DNA from: G963665005 sp963665005
GTDB taxonomy: Bacteria > Bacillota > Clostridia > Christensenellales > SZUA-584
DNA length: 64,000 nucleotides
NCBI GenBank assembly: GCA_963665005.2
Contig: CAXXTQ010000001.1
Location: 930,001-994,000 of the forward strand
Direction: 5' to 3'
The position numbers were made by a program, and so were the translations under genes. Positions 1 through 7,500 of this stretch are shown piece by piece (position 1 is the first letter of the stretch; each line of letters begins with the position of its first letter). The notes under the pieces were generated by a model. That model saw only the letters and a list, made by a program, of their open reading frames with translations. It ran no database searches and was not told the DNA's origin.

Positions 1-225
1 CGAAAATTATTAAAAGATTCACGTGATAATTTTAAAAAGGCAATCGAGCAACAAGACAAAGAAATGCAAAAAAAATTTAAGTTGCATAAGCTTCATCGCT
101 ATAACAATCCAGATGTTTGGGCAGGCCACCTAAGAAAAAATCTGGTATTTACATACCATTTTGAGGATGATATTGGAGGAACTATTTTAAGGTTTCGTAA
201 CATTGGTACTCATTCGATTTATTAA
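1..225 (+). CDS. C-terminal part of a RelE/YafQ-like toxin (partial, cut by window start)
   Basis: Frame 1 is open from the first base to a TAA at 223-225 and encodes 74 residues with no start codon in view. The end of the peptide, a charged helix followed by 'AGHLRKNLVFTYHF' and 'RNIGTHSIY', follows the C-terminal pattern of RelE/YafQ type II toxins: a basic residue on a beta strand, then a strand ending in a G-T/S-H motif before the C-terminal tyrosine. Proteins of this family are ribosome-dependent mRNA interferases, normally paired with an upstream antitoxin, which would lie outside the window. The assignment rests on a short motif, so another ParE/RelE-superfamily member is possible. It is convergent with enolase and shares its terminator. 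Confidence 0.65.
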   Translation, partial: RKLLKDSRDNFKKAIEQQDKEMQKKFKLHKLHRYNNPDVWAGHLRKNLVFTYHFEDDIGGTILRFRNIGTHSIY

Positions 226-312
226 ATTTTGCATTTCTCCAATACCATATTAAACAATCCTTTAATAAATTATGAACAGAGCCTTTGGTAAAAAAAAGAA
301 AAAATAGTAATA

Positions 313-350
313 AAAAAGCCGCGAGCGTTTGTGCTTTCGCGGCTTTTGTT
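313..350. terminator. Bidirectional intrinsic terminator between the toxin fragment and enolase
   Basis: A GC-rich stem (AAAGCCGCGA near 315-324 with TTCGCGGCTTT near 335-345) is flanked by A-run and T-run on its two sides, so it can stop transcription from the toxin (+) and from eno (-). The preceding stretch 226-312 is AT-rich and holds no recognisable gene. Confidence 0.8.
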
Positions 351-358
351 TTGCTGTT

Positions 359-1666
359 TTATTTATTCAGATTGAACCATGCGTCAAGGCCGGGGTACTG
401 CGCCTGGTCGCCGAGTTCTTCTTCAATGCGTAAAAGCTGGTTATATTTAGCTACTCTGTCTGTACGGCTCGGAGCGCCCGTTTTAATCTGTCCGGCGTTC
501 ATGGCAACAACGATATCAGCTATAGTCACATCTTCTGTCTCGCCGCTTCTGTGCGATACCACTGCCGTATACCCGGCGCGGTTTGCCATCTGTATGGCGT
601 CGAGCGTTTCGGTCAGCGTGCCTATCTGGTTTACTTTAATGAGTATAGAGTTGCACACGCCCATGTCGATACCCTTCTTTAAACGCGTGGTATTTGTTAC
701 GAAAAGGTCATCGCCGACTATCTGCACTTTATCGCCGATAGCGTCTGTGAGCATTTTCCAAGCTTCCCAGTCTTCTTCCGCAACGCCGTCTTCGAGCGAG
801 ATAACAGGATATTTATCGCAGAGATCTTTCCAGTAATCGACTATCTCCTGTTTGGTCATCATTATATCGCTCTTCCAGAAATAATAATTGCCTTCCTGCC
901 CTTTTGCTTTTGCTTCTTCATACATTTCCGTAGCAGCGGGGTCCATAGCTATCATAAAGTCTTTGCCGGAAACATAGCCCGCCTGGCCTATAGCTTCAAC
1001 GATAAGCTGCAAAGCTTCTTCGTCTGTCTTAAGGTTGGGTGCGAATCCGCCCTCATCGCCGACAGCCGTGCTGTAGCCTTTGTTTTGAAGTACTTTCTTT
1101 AGGTTGTGAAAGACTTCGGCGCTCATACGCAGGCACTGCTTAAAGCTGTCTGCGCCGACCGGCATAATCATGAATTCTTGTATATTAACGCTGTTGTCTG
1201 CGTGTTTGCCGCCGTTTAGTATGTTCATCATGGGTACGGGCAGAGTTTTTGCGTTCATGCCGCCAATGTATTTATACAAAGGTACTTCTGCCTGGATAGC
1301 AGCCGCTTTAGCAACCGCCATTGATACGCCGAGTATGGCGTTAGCGCCAAAGGTTGCTTTGTTCTCGGTGCCGTCAAGGTCTATCATTGCCTTATCGATT
1401 GAAACCTGGTCTAAGGCGTACATGCCTTCTATTTCTTTGGCGATTTTAAGGTTAACGTTTTCTACAGCCTTTGTAACGCCGCGTCCTAGATAACGGTTCT
1501 TGTCGCCGTCGCGAAGCTCTACCGCTTCAAATGCGCCTGTAGACGCGCCCGAAGGCACGGCAGCGCGGCCGATTGCGCCTCCGCTAAGGCTTACTTCAAC
1601 TTCTACAGTAGGGTTGCCGCGAGAATCTATTATCTCTCTTCCTCTGATTTCTTCGATAGTATACAT
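359..1666 (-). CDS. eno: Enolase (phosphopyruvate hydratase)
   Basis: Cytoplasmic glycolytic enzyme that converts 2-phosphoglycerate to phosphoenolpyruvate. At 435 aa it has the normal bacterial length. Visible family signatures are the N-terminal 'DSRGNPTVEVEV', the mobile loop 'SGASTGAFEAVELRD', the metal-binding 'GDDLFVTN', the 'LIKVNQIGTLTET' segment with the catalytic lysine, and the C-terminal 'SHRSGETED'. The ATG is preceded by AAGGAGA at 1673-1679 on the minus strand. It is a single-gene unit with its own promoter (1710-1738), whose spacer holds a perfect palindrome, and a hairpin terminator at 313-350. The next gene is divergent (spoIIE). Nothing is unusual in the protein. Confidence 0.98.
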   Translation of the reverse strand: MYTIEEIRGREIIDSRGNPTVEVEVSLSGGAIGRAAVPSGASTGAFEAVELRDGDKNRYLGRGVTKAVENVNLKIAKEIEGMYALDQVSIDKAMIDLDGTENKATFGANAILGVSMAVAKAAAIQAEVPLYKYIGGMNAKTLPVPMMNILNGGKHADNSVNIQEFMIMPVGADSFKQCLRMSAEVFHNLKKVLQNKGYSTAVGDEGGFAPNLKTDEEALQLIVEAIGQAGYVSGKDFMIAMDPAATEMYEEAKAKGQEGNYYFWKSDIMMTKQEIVDYWKDLCDKYPVISLEDGVAEEDWEAWKMLTDAIGDKVQIVGDDLFVTNTTRLKKGIDMGVCNSILIKVNQIGTLTETLDAIQMANRAGYTAVVSHRSGETEDVTIADIVVAMNAGQIKTGAPSRTDRVAKYNQLLRIEEELGDQAQYPGLDAWFNLNK

Positions 1667-1709
1667 ATATAAATCTCCTTTTAAATATTTTCAAAATAAT
1701 ACTCTTATT

Positions 1710-1738
1710 ATCCTACCAAACGTTTGGTTATTAGTCAA
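1710..1738 (-). promoter_or_regulatory. Sigma-A promoter of eno
   Basis: On the minus strand TTGACT (1738-1733) and TAGGAT (1715-1710) are separated by exactly 17 nt. Transcription would start near 1703, about 37 nt before the eno ATG. Inferred by eye only. Confidence 0.65.
1715..1728. promoter_or_regulatory. Perfect 14-bp palindrome inside the eno promoter (candidate operator)
   Basis: ACCAAACGTTTGGT is a perfect palindrome with a central CG. It fills most of the -35/-10 spacer and touches the -10. LacI/GalR-family repressors typically bind such CG-centred palindromes. A protein bound here would block the eno promoter. Confidence 0.5.
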
Positions 1739-1949
1739 AATAATATTTGGCAGTTACGACAAAAATCTTATAGGCGGTGTTTAGGGCGTATTAATGAGAA
1801 AAACAAAGCAAGGGGTTAAGAAACAGTTTTTATTAAAATATGAAAAAAATTTAACATATTATTATACGCAAAATACGCAAAAAATATACATGCAAATGAT
1901 AAATTTTTTTGCAGTTATCGGCAAATTTTCTGCCGGCGGGCTGCGCAGT

Positions 1950-1982
1950 GTGACAATGTTTAATAAAGCGCCTGCTTATAAT
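1950..1982 (+). promoter_or_regulatory. Putative spoIIE promoter with an unusually long spacer
   Basis: GTGACA at 1950-1955 and a perfect TATAAT at 1977-1982 are separated by 21 nt, 36 nt before the spoIIE ATG. Spo0A-activated sigma-A promoters (spoIIG, spoIIE in Bacillus subtilis) are known for such lengthened spacers. TTATCGGCAAA at 1915-1925, read on the other strand, is one base off the Spo0A box core TGNCGAA. The rest of the 1740-2018 intergenic stretch is AT-rich and I see no gene in it. Confidence 0.4.
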
Positions 1983-2018
1983 AGAAAATACAATTTATGA
2001 TTTTGGAGTGATGAACAA

Positions 2019-4322
2019 ATGACGACCCGCGCATTGCCGTCTTTTAGCCGGTATGAGATGATTCTAAAAAGAATATTGAGCGCAGCTGTATTCATGGCAG
2101 CAGGTTTTTTGCTTGCCCGTATACAGCTTATAGGCGCGCTTTGCCCTTTCGGGCCTGCGTTTATCGCCGCATGCTTTTTAAGCAAGAGAATAGAAACGCT
2201 TATTGCAGCAGCCGGCGTATGCCTTGGTTCATTGCTCGTACCCGAGAACACACTTCACATTCTTTTTTTAACAGTTTTGCTCTGCGCTGTTCTGCTTTTT
2301 ATAAAACAGGGGAGCATAAGACGGTGGATGGTGCTTATAACCACTGCAGCAGCGTACGCTCTCGGCGCAGCAATTTTTAGGTCGCAGGATATCAATACGT
2401 TTATGATGGCTGTGCTCGAATGCCTTTTGGCTCTTATTATGATATACGTTTTGCACACTATAATGCAGATGATTATCAATCATTCAAAACGCGGTGTTTT
2501 TTCTGCCGAAGAAACTATAAGCCTTTGCATGGGCGCGCTTATTATAGTCTGTATGCCCGGGCCGCTTAACATAGCGGGCGTATATATAGCAAATATTATA
2601 GCTTTGTTTCTTGTGGTGTGCGTCGCGTACACAGGGGGAGCCGCGCTTGGCGCAGGTGTAGGGCTTGCGCTCGGCATGGCTTGCTGCCTCGGAATAGCGG
2701 CGGAAGTAACGGTAATCGGCATGTTCGGCATAGCGGGCATGGTAGCGGGCATGGTGAATAAACTTAAAAAAACGGGTACGGCTATCTGCTTTATGCTTAT
2801 CAATCTTTTATTTATCATAGCTTTTTATAACGCTGCCGTTTGGTATCTCGTGCTCATTGAGACTGCGGCGGCTGCGATTTTGTTTCTTGCCGTGCCGAAA
2901 AAAGTGTTTGCGTTCGCCGCGAAATACTTTAACAAAAAGACAAGGCACGAATATGAATATAAACTTCATTCTAAGCGTTTCGAAGAGCTTACGGCAGGCA
3001 GGTTGCAAGAGGTTTCACAGGTCTTTTTACAGACGGGAGAGATGTTTGTAAAAGAAGCGGCGCAAAACATGCATAAAGGAGCCGATATATCGGGTGCGTT
3101 ATCAAAAGTCGCCGAAGATACCTGCAGGGACTGCGTTTTTAGAAAAAGCTGCTGGGATGAAGATTTTATAAATACGTACAATGTTTTTAACAAGCTTTTT
3201 ATAAAATATGAGAAAAAAGGCAGATTGGCGCGAAGCGACGTTGACCAGGCGTTCGCGAAAAAGTGTTTTAATATAGAAGGGATTTTAAACGTTGCAGAAA
3301 GTGTTTTTAATTCTTATCTGCTTAATATCAAATGGAAGAAAAAAATTGAGGAATCTAGGCTGGTTACGGGCAAACAGCTAAAGGGCGTGGCAAAGGTAGT
3401 GGCGGATATAGGGCACGAGATAAATACCGGATTTGCGTTTCTCGAATCGGTAGAGCAAAACATTGCTGCGTCTCTTGACGCTGTGGGTATACAGGTAAAA
3501 GAAGTATGTGCCGAAAGCGCGGCAGGCGGCGGTATAATAGTCGGTCTTAAGGTAAAAAACTATGAGGAATTAAATGATTGCGGGCAAAAGCTTGAGAGCG
3601 TTCTTTGCAGCGTTTGCGGAGTCGGAATGAAAAGAACAAAAGCTGAGCAGCAGGCAAAAGGAAAGCTTTGTACGTTAAGGTTTGAACAGGCAAGAAAATT
3701 CGCTGTGGAGACAAGAACTGCCGCCGCCGCGAAGGGGAGTGTTTCGGGCGACAGCTATTCTTACTCTAATTTAAAAAACGGCAATTATATAGTAATGCTC
3801 TGTGACGGCATGGGCAGCGGAGAGAGGGCGAAAAGAGAAAGCGCGGCTGCGGTATCGCTTGTCGAAAACTTTTATCAGGCGGGGTTTGACGACACTATTA
3901 TTTTTGATACTATAAACCGGCTTTTGATACTTAAAGGAAACGAAGAAATTTTTTCTACTGTAGATTTATGCGTGGTAAACCTTCGCACGGGAAGCGCCAA
4001 GTTCACAAAGATCGGAGGTGAATGCTCGTATATACTGTCTGGGAAAGGCATCGCGACGATTGCTCCGGGCTCTTTGCCTATAGGAATTTTAGAAGAAGCC
4101 GCGCCGGTGAGCACACAAAAAAACGTTGCTGTAAACGATATGATAATTATGATAAGCGACGGAGTTTCGGATAACATACGGCAGCCGCCGAGTGCGTGGT
4201 TTGCGGATATTCCTGTAAGCGACGCGCAGCAAACGGCAGATGCTATACTTGCAAAAGCTCTGAAAAGCGGCAATCCAAAAGATGATATGTCTGTGGTTGT
4301 AAGCATAATCACACAAGGATAA
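2019..4322 (+). CDS. spoIIE: Stage II sporulation protein E (SpoIIE), PP2C phosphatase
   Basis: In endospore formers SpoIIE sits at the asymmetric septum, interacts with FtsZ, and dephosphorylates SpoIIAA, which activates sigma-F in the forespore. The protein has 767 aa (B. subtilis about 827). Residues about 20-320 are a string of hydrophobic helices beginning with 'FGPAFIAA'. A cytosolic regulatory region with 'CRDCVFRKSCW' near residue 370 follows. From about residue 570 there is a PP2C domain with 'LCDGMGSGERA' carrying the metal-binding Asp, and near the end 'IMISDGVSD' and 'GNPKDDMSVVV'. GGAGTG lies about 10 nt before the ATG. It is monocistronic with a strong terminator at 4342-4391. 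This gene firmly marks the host as spore-forming. Confidence 0.96.
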   Translation: MTTRALPSFSRYEMILKRILSAAVFMAAGFLLARIQLIGALCPFGPAFIAACFLSKRIETLIAAAGVCLGSLLVPENTLHILFLTVLLCAVLLFIKQGSIRRWMVLITTAAAYALGAAIFRSQDINTFMMAVLECLLALIMIYVLHTIMQMIINHSKRGVFSAEETISLCMGALIIVCMPGPLNIAGVYIANIIALFLVVCVAYTGGAALGAGVGLALGMACCLGIAAEVTVIGMFGIAGMVAGMVNKLKKTGTAICFMLINLLFIIAFYNAAVWYLVLIETAAAAILFLAVPKKVFAFAAKYFNKKTRHEYEYKLHSKRFEELTAGRLQEVSQVFLQTGEMFVKEAAQNMHKGADISGALSKVAEDTCRDCVFRKSCWDEDFINTYNVFNKLFIKYEKKGRLARSDVDQAFAKKCFNIEGILNVAESVFNSYLLNIKWKKKIEESRLVTGKQLKGVAKVVADIGHEINTGFAFLESVEQNIAASLDAVGIQVKEVCAESAAGGGIIVGLKVKNYEELNDCGQKLESVLCSVCGVGMKRTKAEQQAKGKLCTLRFEQARKFAVETRTAAAAKGSVSGDSYSYSNLKNGNYIVMLCDGMGSGERAKRESAAAVSLVENFYQAGFDDTIIFDTINRLLILKGNEEIFSTVDLCVVNLRTGSAKFTKIGGECSYILSGKGIATIAPGSLPIGILEEAAPVSTQKNVAVNDMIIMISDGVSDNIRQPPSAWFADIPVSDAQQTADAILAKALKSGNPKDDMSVVVSIITQG

Positions 4323-4341
4323 TTTCTCTTAAAAGGTGGTA

Positions 4342-4391
4342 AAAAGGTTTTAGCCCCTATAGTAAAATTACTACAGGGGCTAAAACCTTTT
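4342..4391 (+). terminator. Long hairpin terminator after spoIIE
   Basis: Arms 4342-4364 and 4369-4391 pair over 23 positions with one mismatch around a 4-nt loop. The arms carry A-rich and T-rich ends, so it could work in both directions. Between here and 4508 there is only AT-rich sequence with an isolated RBS-like AGGAGGGG at 4401-4408. Confidence 0.85.
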
Positions 4392-4508
4392 ATAAAAATA
4401 AGGAGGGGCCGTTATCTTTAATGCAATCGACTTTGAAATCTGCCGTTTTTTTATCAACAACAGTCTTAATATAATATAAACAACTTTTCTTCCTTTTAAA
4501 CAAAAATT

Positions 4509-5663
4509 TTACATATTTGTATTTTCGGGTGTTTTCTGCTCCGATTCCTCTGCATCTTTTTTAAAATGAGTGTCCAGCCGCACAAGATGCGAAGCTATAT
4601 ATGCGGTAAGCGGTATTGTCATCACCATGCCTATGCTGCCGCAAAGCGATTTTGCGACTTCAATGACGATAAACCCTTTGTTGAGCATATCTGCATACGA
4701 TATACCGTAAACTGACCATACAACCATCAGCATAATTGAACCGCCTGTGTAAGCAAGTATGAGCGTGTTTGCCATCGTGCCTATTATATCTCTGCCAACC
4801 GCCATTCCCGACTTGAATAGTTTGTGGCGTGAAATATTAGGATCGATTATCGCCATTTCATTTATCGCAGACGATATCGACATGCCGACATCCATCACGG
4901 CGCCTATACAGCCTATGAGTATTCCGGCCGTCAATATTCCCTGATAATTGAATATAACGTCCGTTTCTACTATCATAAGCAGCTCTACAGCCGATGTATC
5001 AAGGCCTGTTATTCTCATAAGCGCGCTGAATATTAAAGTAATAATTGCAGCGCATATAAGGCCGCCTATAGTGCCGAGTACACCCGACAAAGATTTTTTA
5101 TTGAAACCGCCGACTAAAAACAGAGTGACTACCGATATTACAACGCATACCATCGCCGCTGATATAATAGGGTCGTATCCGTTAGCGATTAGCGGTACAA
5201 GCACAAAAACAACCGCGCTTATTGTAAAAACGAGAGCAAGTATTGTCTTTAATCCTTTGAATCTTCCTATAATACCTATCAATGCGATAAATATTACTGC
5301 GAGAATAATGATATACGGAACGCGCACCAATGTTACTATGCTGACATATTCAACGCTGCCGTCATCTGCTGTAAACGCAGATGCTTTTACGGTATCACCC
5401 TGCCGGTAAAGAGTGATTCCTGTGTAGTTTGCGGCGTCTATAAATACTTCCGCTTCAAAAGTCTGGCCTTTATAAGGCCCCTCGGTAAATTCTACTGTAA
5501 CATACTGCGTACTGTAATAATTTCCTTCGGCCTCGTATGATTCGTCTTTTACGCTGGTAACCTTGGCTTTATATTCGTATGCCGCCGCGTTTGATTCAGG
5601 CGCGCACGAAACAAGAAATACGCTCAGTATAAGAATCGCAGTTATAAATAATATTTTTTTCAT
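4509..5663 (-). CDS. YibE/F family membrane protein with lipoprotein-like N-terminus
   Basis: 384 aa. Residues 1-20 form a lipoprotein-type signal (hydrophobic core ending in 'LVSC'). A short extracytoplasmic beta-rich domain (about 28-110) follows, then seven or eight hydrophobic segments (about 115-365) and a charged tail. Segments such as 'IGCIGAVMDVGMSISSAINE' and 'GMAVGRDIIGTMANTLILAY' are characteristic of the YibE/F family, a widespread Gram-positive membrane family of unknown function, possibly a transporter. RBS GGGAGC precedes the ATG. The gene is convergent with spoIIE and lies just downstream of the restriction-modification pair on the same strand, but differs from it in composition, so common transcription is doubtful. 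Confidence 0.88.
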   Translation of the reverse strand: MKKILFITAILILSVFLVSCAPESNAAAYEYKAKVTSVKDESYEAEGNYYSTQYVTVEFTEGPYKGQTFEAEVFIDAANYTGITLYRQGDTVKASAFTADDGSVEYVSIVTLVRVPYIIILAVIFIALIGIIGRFKGLKTILALVFTISAVVFVLVPLIANGYDPIISAAMVCVVISVVTLFLVGGFNKKSLSGVLGTIGGLICAAIITLIFSALMRITGLDTSAVELLMIVETDVIFNYQGILTAGILIGCIGAVMDVGMSISSAINEMAIIDPNISRHKLFKSGMAVGRDIIGTMANTLILAYTGGSIMLMVVWSVYGISYADMLNKGFIVIEVAKSLCGSIGMVMTIPLTAYIASHLVRLDTHFKKDAEESEQKTPENTNM

Positions 5664-5711
5664 AAACGCTCCCGATTAAGTTTTCACGTTGCTTAAGTAT
5701 CTTTTTTCTAT

Positions 5712-7490
5712 CTATGCCAATAATTCTTTACCCCAAGTATCAATTTGCATATTAATATATTCACTCCATTTTAAAGAATCAGAAAGTCTATTTATTGAGA
5801 TACACGAATTATACAATCTTAATATATCTTCCTTTTTTACTTTTTTGTTATTTTCTTTTACTTTTTTAATTATTTTTAAAAGGCTGCAAAGCTGAGAAAG
5901 TGTTATTGGAATAATACGTTGTTTTTCACCTTGATATTCATACTTAACAGAAATCCAAAATGTATTAAGAGTATCAATATGTAATTTAGGAGCGATAAAT
6001 AAGCAATAATTATCAACTTTTGAATTGGCAATTTCAAATTCTCTTAAATGTCGCATAACAGGTTGTCCTTCATTAAACCATTGACTTCGATTTGTTAGCA
6101 TTGTTACTTCGCAAATTACACCAAATCCATCATAATAACATTCAATATCCGCAACACCTGCTGGTGCGGTAAATATTGGCTCGTTATCGTCACCTAAGGG
6201 AGAGTTAGGTTTAATTAATATAGCATCATTAATAATATTTAAGGCTATATTTGCCCATTTTTCTAAAGCTATAGATGGTTTTAATCCAAGATTACGAATG
6301 TTTTTTAAATTATAAATAACCTTATCAATTCTATCTATGTTTTGATATTCTTTCTTTAATACTAAATTCTGCAGAGAAGTTCTTTTTTCCCTTAGCCTTA
6401 TTATTTGTTGCTTTAGTCCAATAATAGTATCATCAATTTTTATAGTTATTTTTGCCTCATTTAATTCTGCTTTAAGTATATTAATATCAAATATAATACT
6501 GTGCACAATTTCTTTTAGGTGTTCTTTTGTCTCAAAAGGTAATTTGTAGGCATAATAATCACTAATATAATTCTTATATTCATCTAAAGTTAAAGGGAGG
6601 GCTTCACCAGAATCATTTTCCAATAACGTATTGATTTCGACCATTCTACGTGGCTCTAAATCAATATAGTAACCTCCACCGCGAAAAATGATATATTTTG
6701 TTAATCTTAAATATCTAATAATATTATCAGTGTACTCTTTAATGTTTTCAATAGGCCTTTTGAAATTATTTAGATATTTATTAATGAAATTCTCTGTAAA
6801 AACTCTATCTTCGTTAATATTATGAATTTTTCTTTTACTATTTCTAAATTCGAGGAGAATTTCCGCAATTTTTTTTACATCGGAATAATTTTTAATTGAT
6901 AATGCAAATATGCCAAATTCTTCTTTTGAGATACCTTTGGTTTTATCATTTCTTTTAACACATATTTCATTTACCAATTTTATCAATTTTAAGGTATTTA
7001 TAAATGGCTTGGTGTTATAATCTCGTCTATCAGACGTTAGTGGATTTGGATATTGAAGCTTTAATAGGTTTGAAAAAACAACATCACTGAGATTTATTTC
7101 TTTATTTAAAAATAAACGCCCTAAATTAGTAATTCGAATTATCTTATCTTTGTTTTTGTTTATATCTAACATAACAAGACCAAGTTTTTCAATCGGATCA
7201 AAGGAGGTTCGCCCCCTCATGGGAGGATCTGTATATTTTTTCTTATCAAATATTTTTCTTGCTTCTTCATAAGTCATATCATAATCTAAATCTCTTAGTA
7301 TTAAAACATCTTCATCATCAAGATTAATAAAATTAGGAATATAGAATCTGTTTTTAATCAGAAGAGATTGCAACACCATTTGCATTTCATTATTCCAGAC
7401 TTTCCCTTCAAGCTCTGCTATCGTTTTTAAAAAGGAATATGTTCTTTCTGGATTTCTCATTGTTGTTGAAGCACTCCATAAAATATCCAT
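5712..7490 (-). CDS. AlwI/N.BstNBI-like type IIS restriction endonuclease
   Basis: 592 aa, close to the length of N.BstNBI/PleI/AlwI enzymes (about 600). The order of blocks resembles that family: 'KLQYPNP' and 'FTENFINKY' in the N-terminal half, 'LPFETKEHL' in the middle, and a C-terminal catalytic block with 'AGVADIECYYDGFGVICEV' followed by 'EGQPVMRHLREFE' and 'CLFIAPKLH'. The D, E and E-V residues of this block form the nuclease site in the family, which cuts outside an asymmetric recognition site. The gene follows the methyltransferase by 10 nt, with RBS AAGGGAGA overlapping that gene's end, so the two form an operon. Codon use is AT-rich and unlike the neighbours. Exact specificity cannot be read from sequence. 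Confidence 0.85.
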   Translation of the reverse strand: MDILWSASTTMRNPERTYSFLKTIAELEGKVWNNEMQMVLQSLLIKNRFYIPNFINLDDEDVLILRDLDYDMTYEEARKIFDKKKYTDPPMRGRTSFDPIEKLGLVMLDINKNKDKIIRITNLGRLFLNKEINLSDVVFSNLLKLQYPNPLTSDRRDYNTKPFINTLKLIKLVNEICVKRNDKTKGISKEEFGIFALSIKNYSDVKKIAEILLEFRNSKRKIHNINEDRVFTENFINKYLNNFKRPIENIKEYTDNIIRYLRLTKYIIFRGGGYYIDLEPRRMVEINTLLENDSGEALPLTLDEYKNYISDYYAYKLPFETKEHLKEIVHSIIFDINILKAELNEAKITIKIDDTIIGLKQQIIRLREKRTSLQNLVLKKEYQNIDRIDKVIYNLKNIRNLGLKPSIALEKWANIALNIINDAILIKPNSPLGDDNEPIFTAPAGVADIECYYDGFGVICEVTMLTNRSQWFNEGQPVMRHLREFEIANSKVDNYCLFIAPKLHIDTLNTFWISVKYEYQGEKQRIIPITLSQLCSLLKIIKKVKENNKKVKKEDILRLYNSCISINRLSDSLKWSEYINMQIDTWGKELLA

Positions 7491-7500
7491 ATTTTCTCCC

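Noticed and set aside
285..836. Long plus-strand open frame opposite eno
   Set aside because: Antisense shadow of enolase; Ser/Val-rich, no RBS. The same holds for long frames opposite ileS, addAB, spoIIE, aconitase and the CoADR fusion.
1794..2000. 68-codon open frame upstream of spoIIE
   Set aside because: Low-complexity Lys/Tyr composition, no RBS, and it overlaps the likely spoIIE promoter.
4421..4474. 17-codon frame after an AGGAGGGG site
   Set aside because: Spacing to the ATG is about 12 nt, the peptide is tiny with no known match, and it lies downstream of a strong terminator with no promoter of its own.
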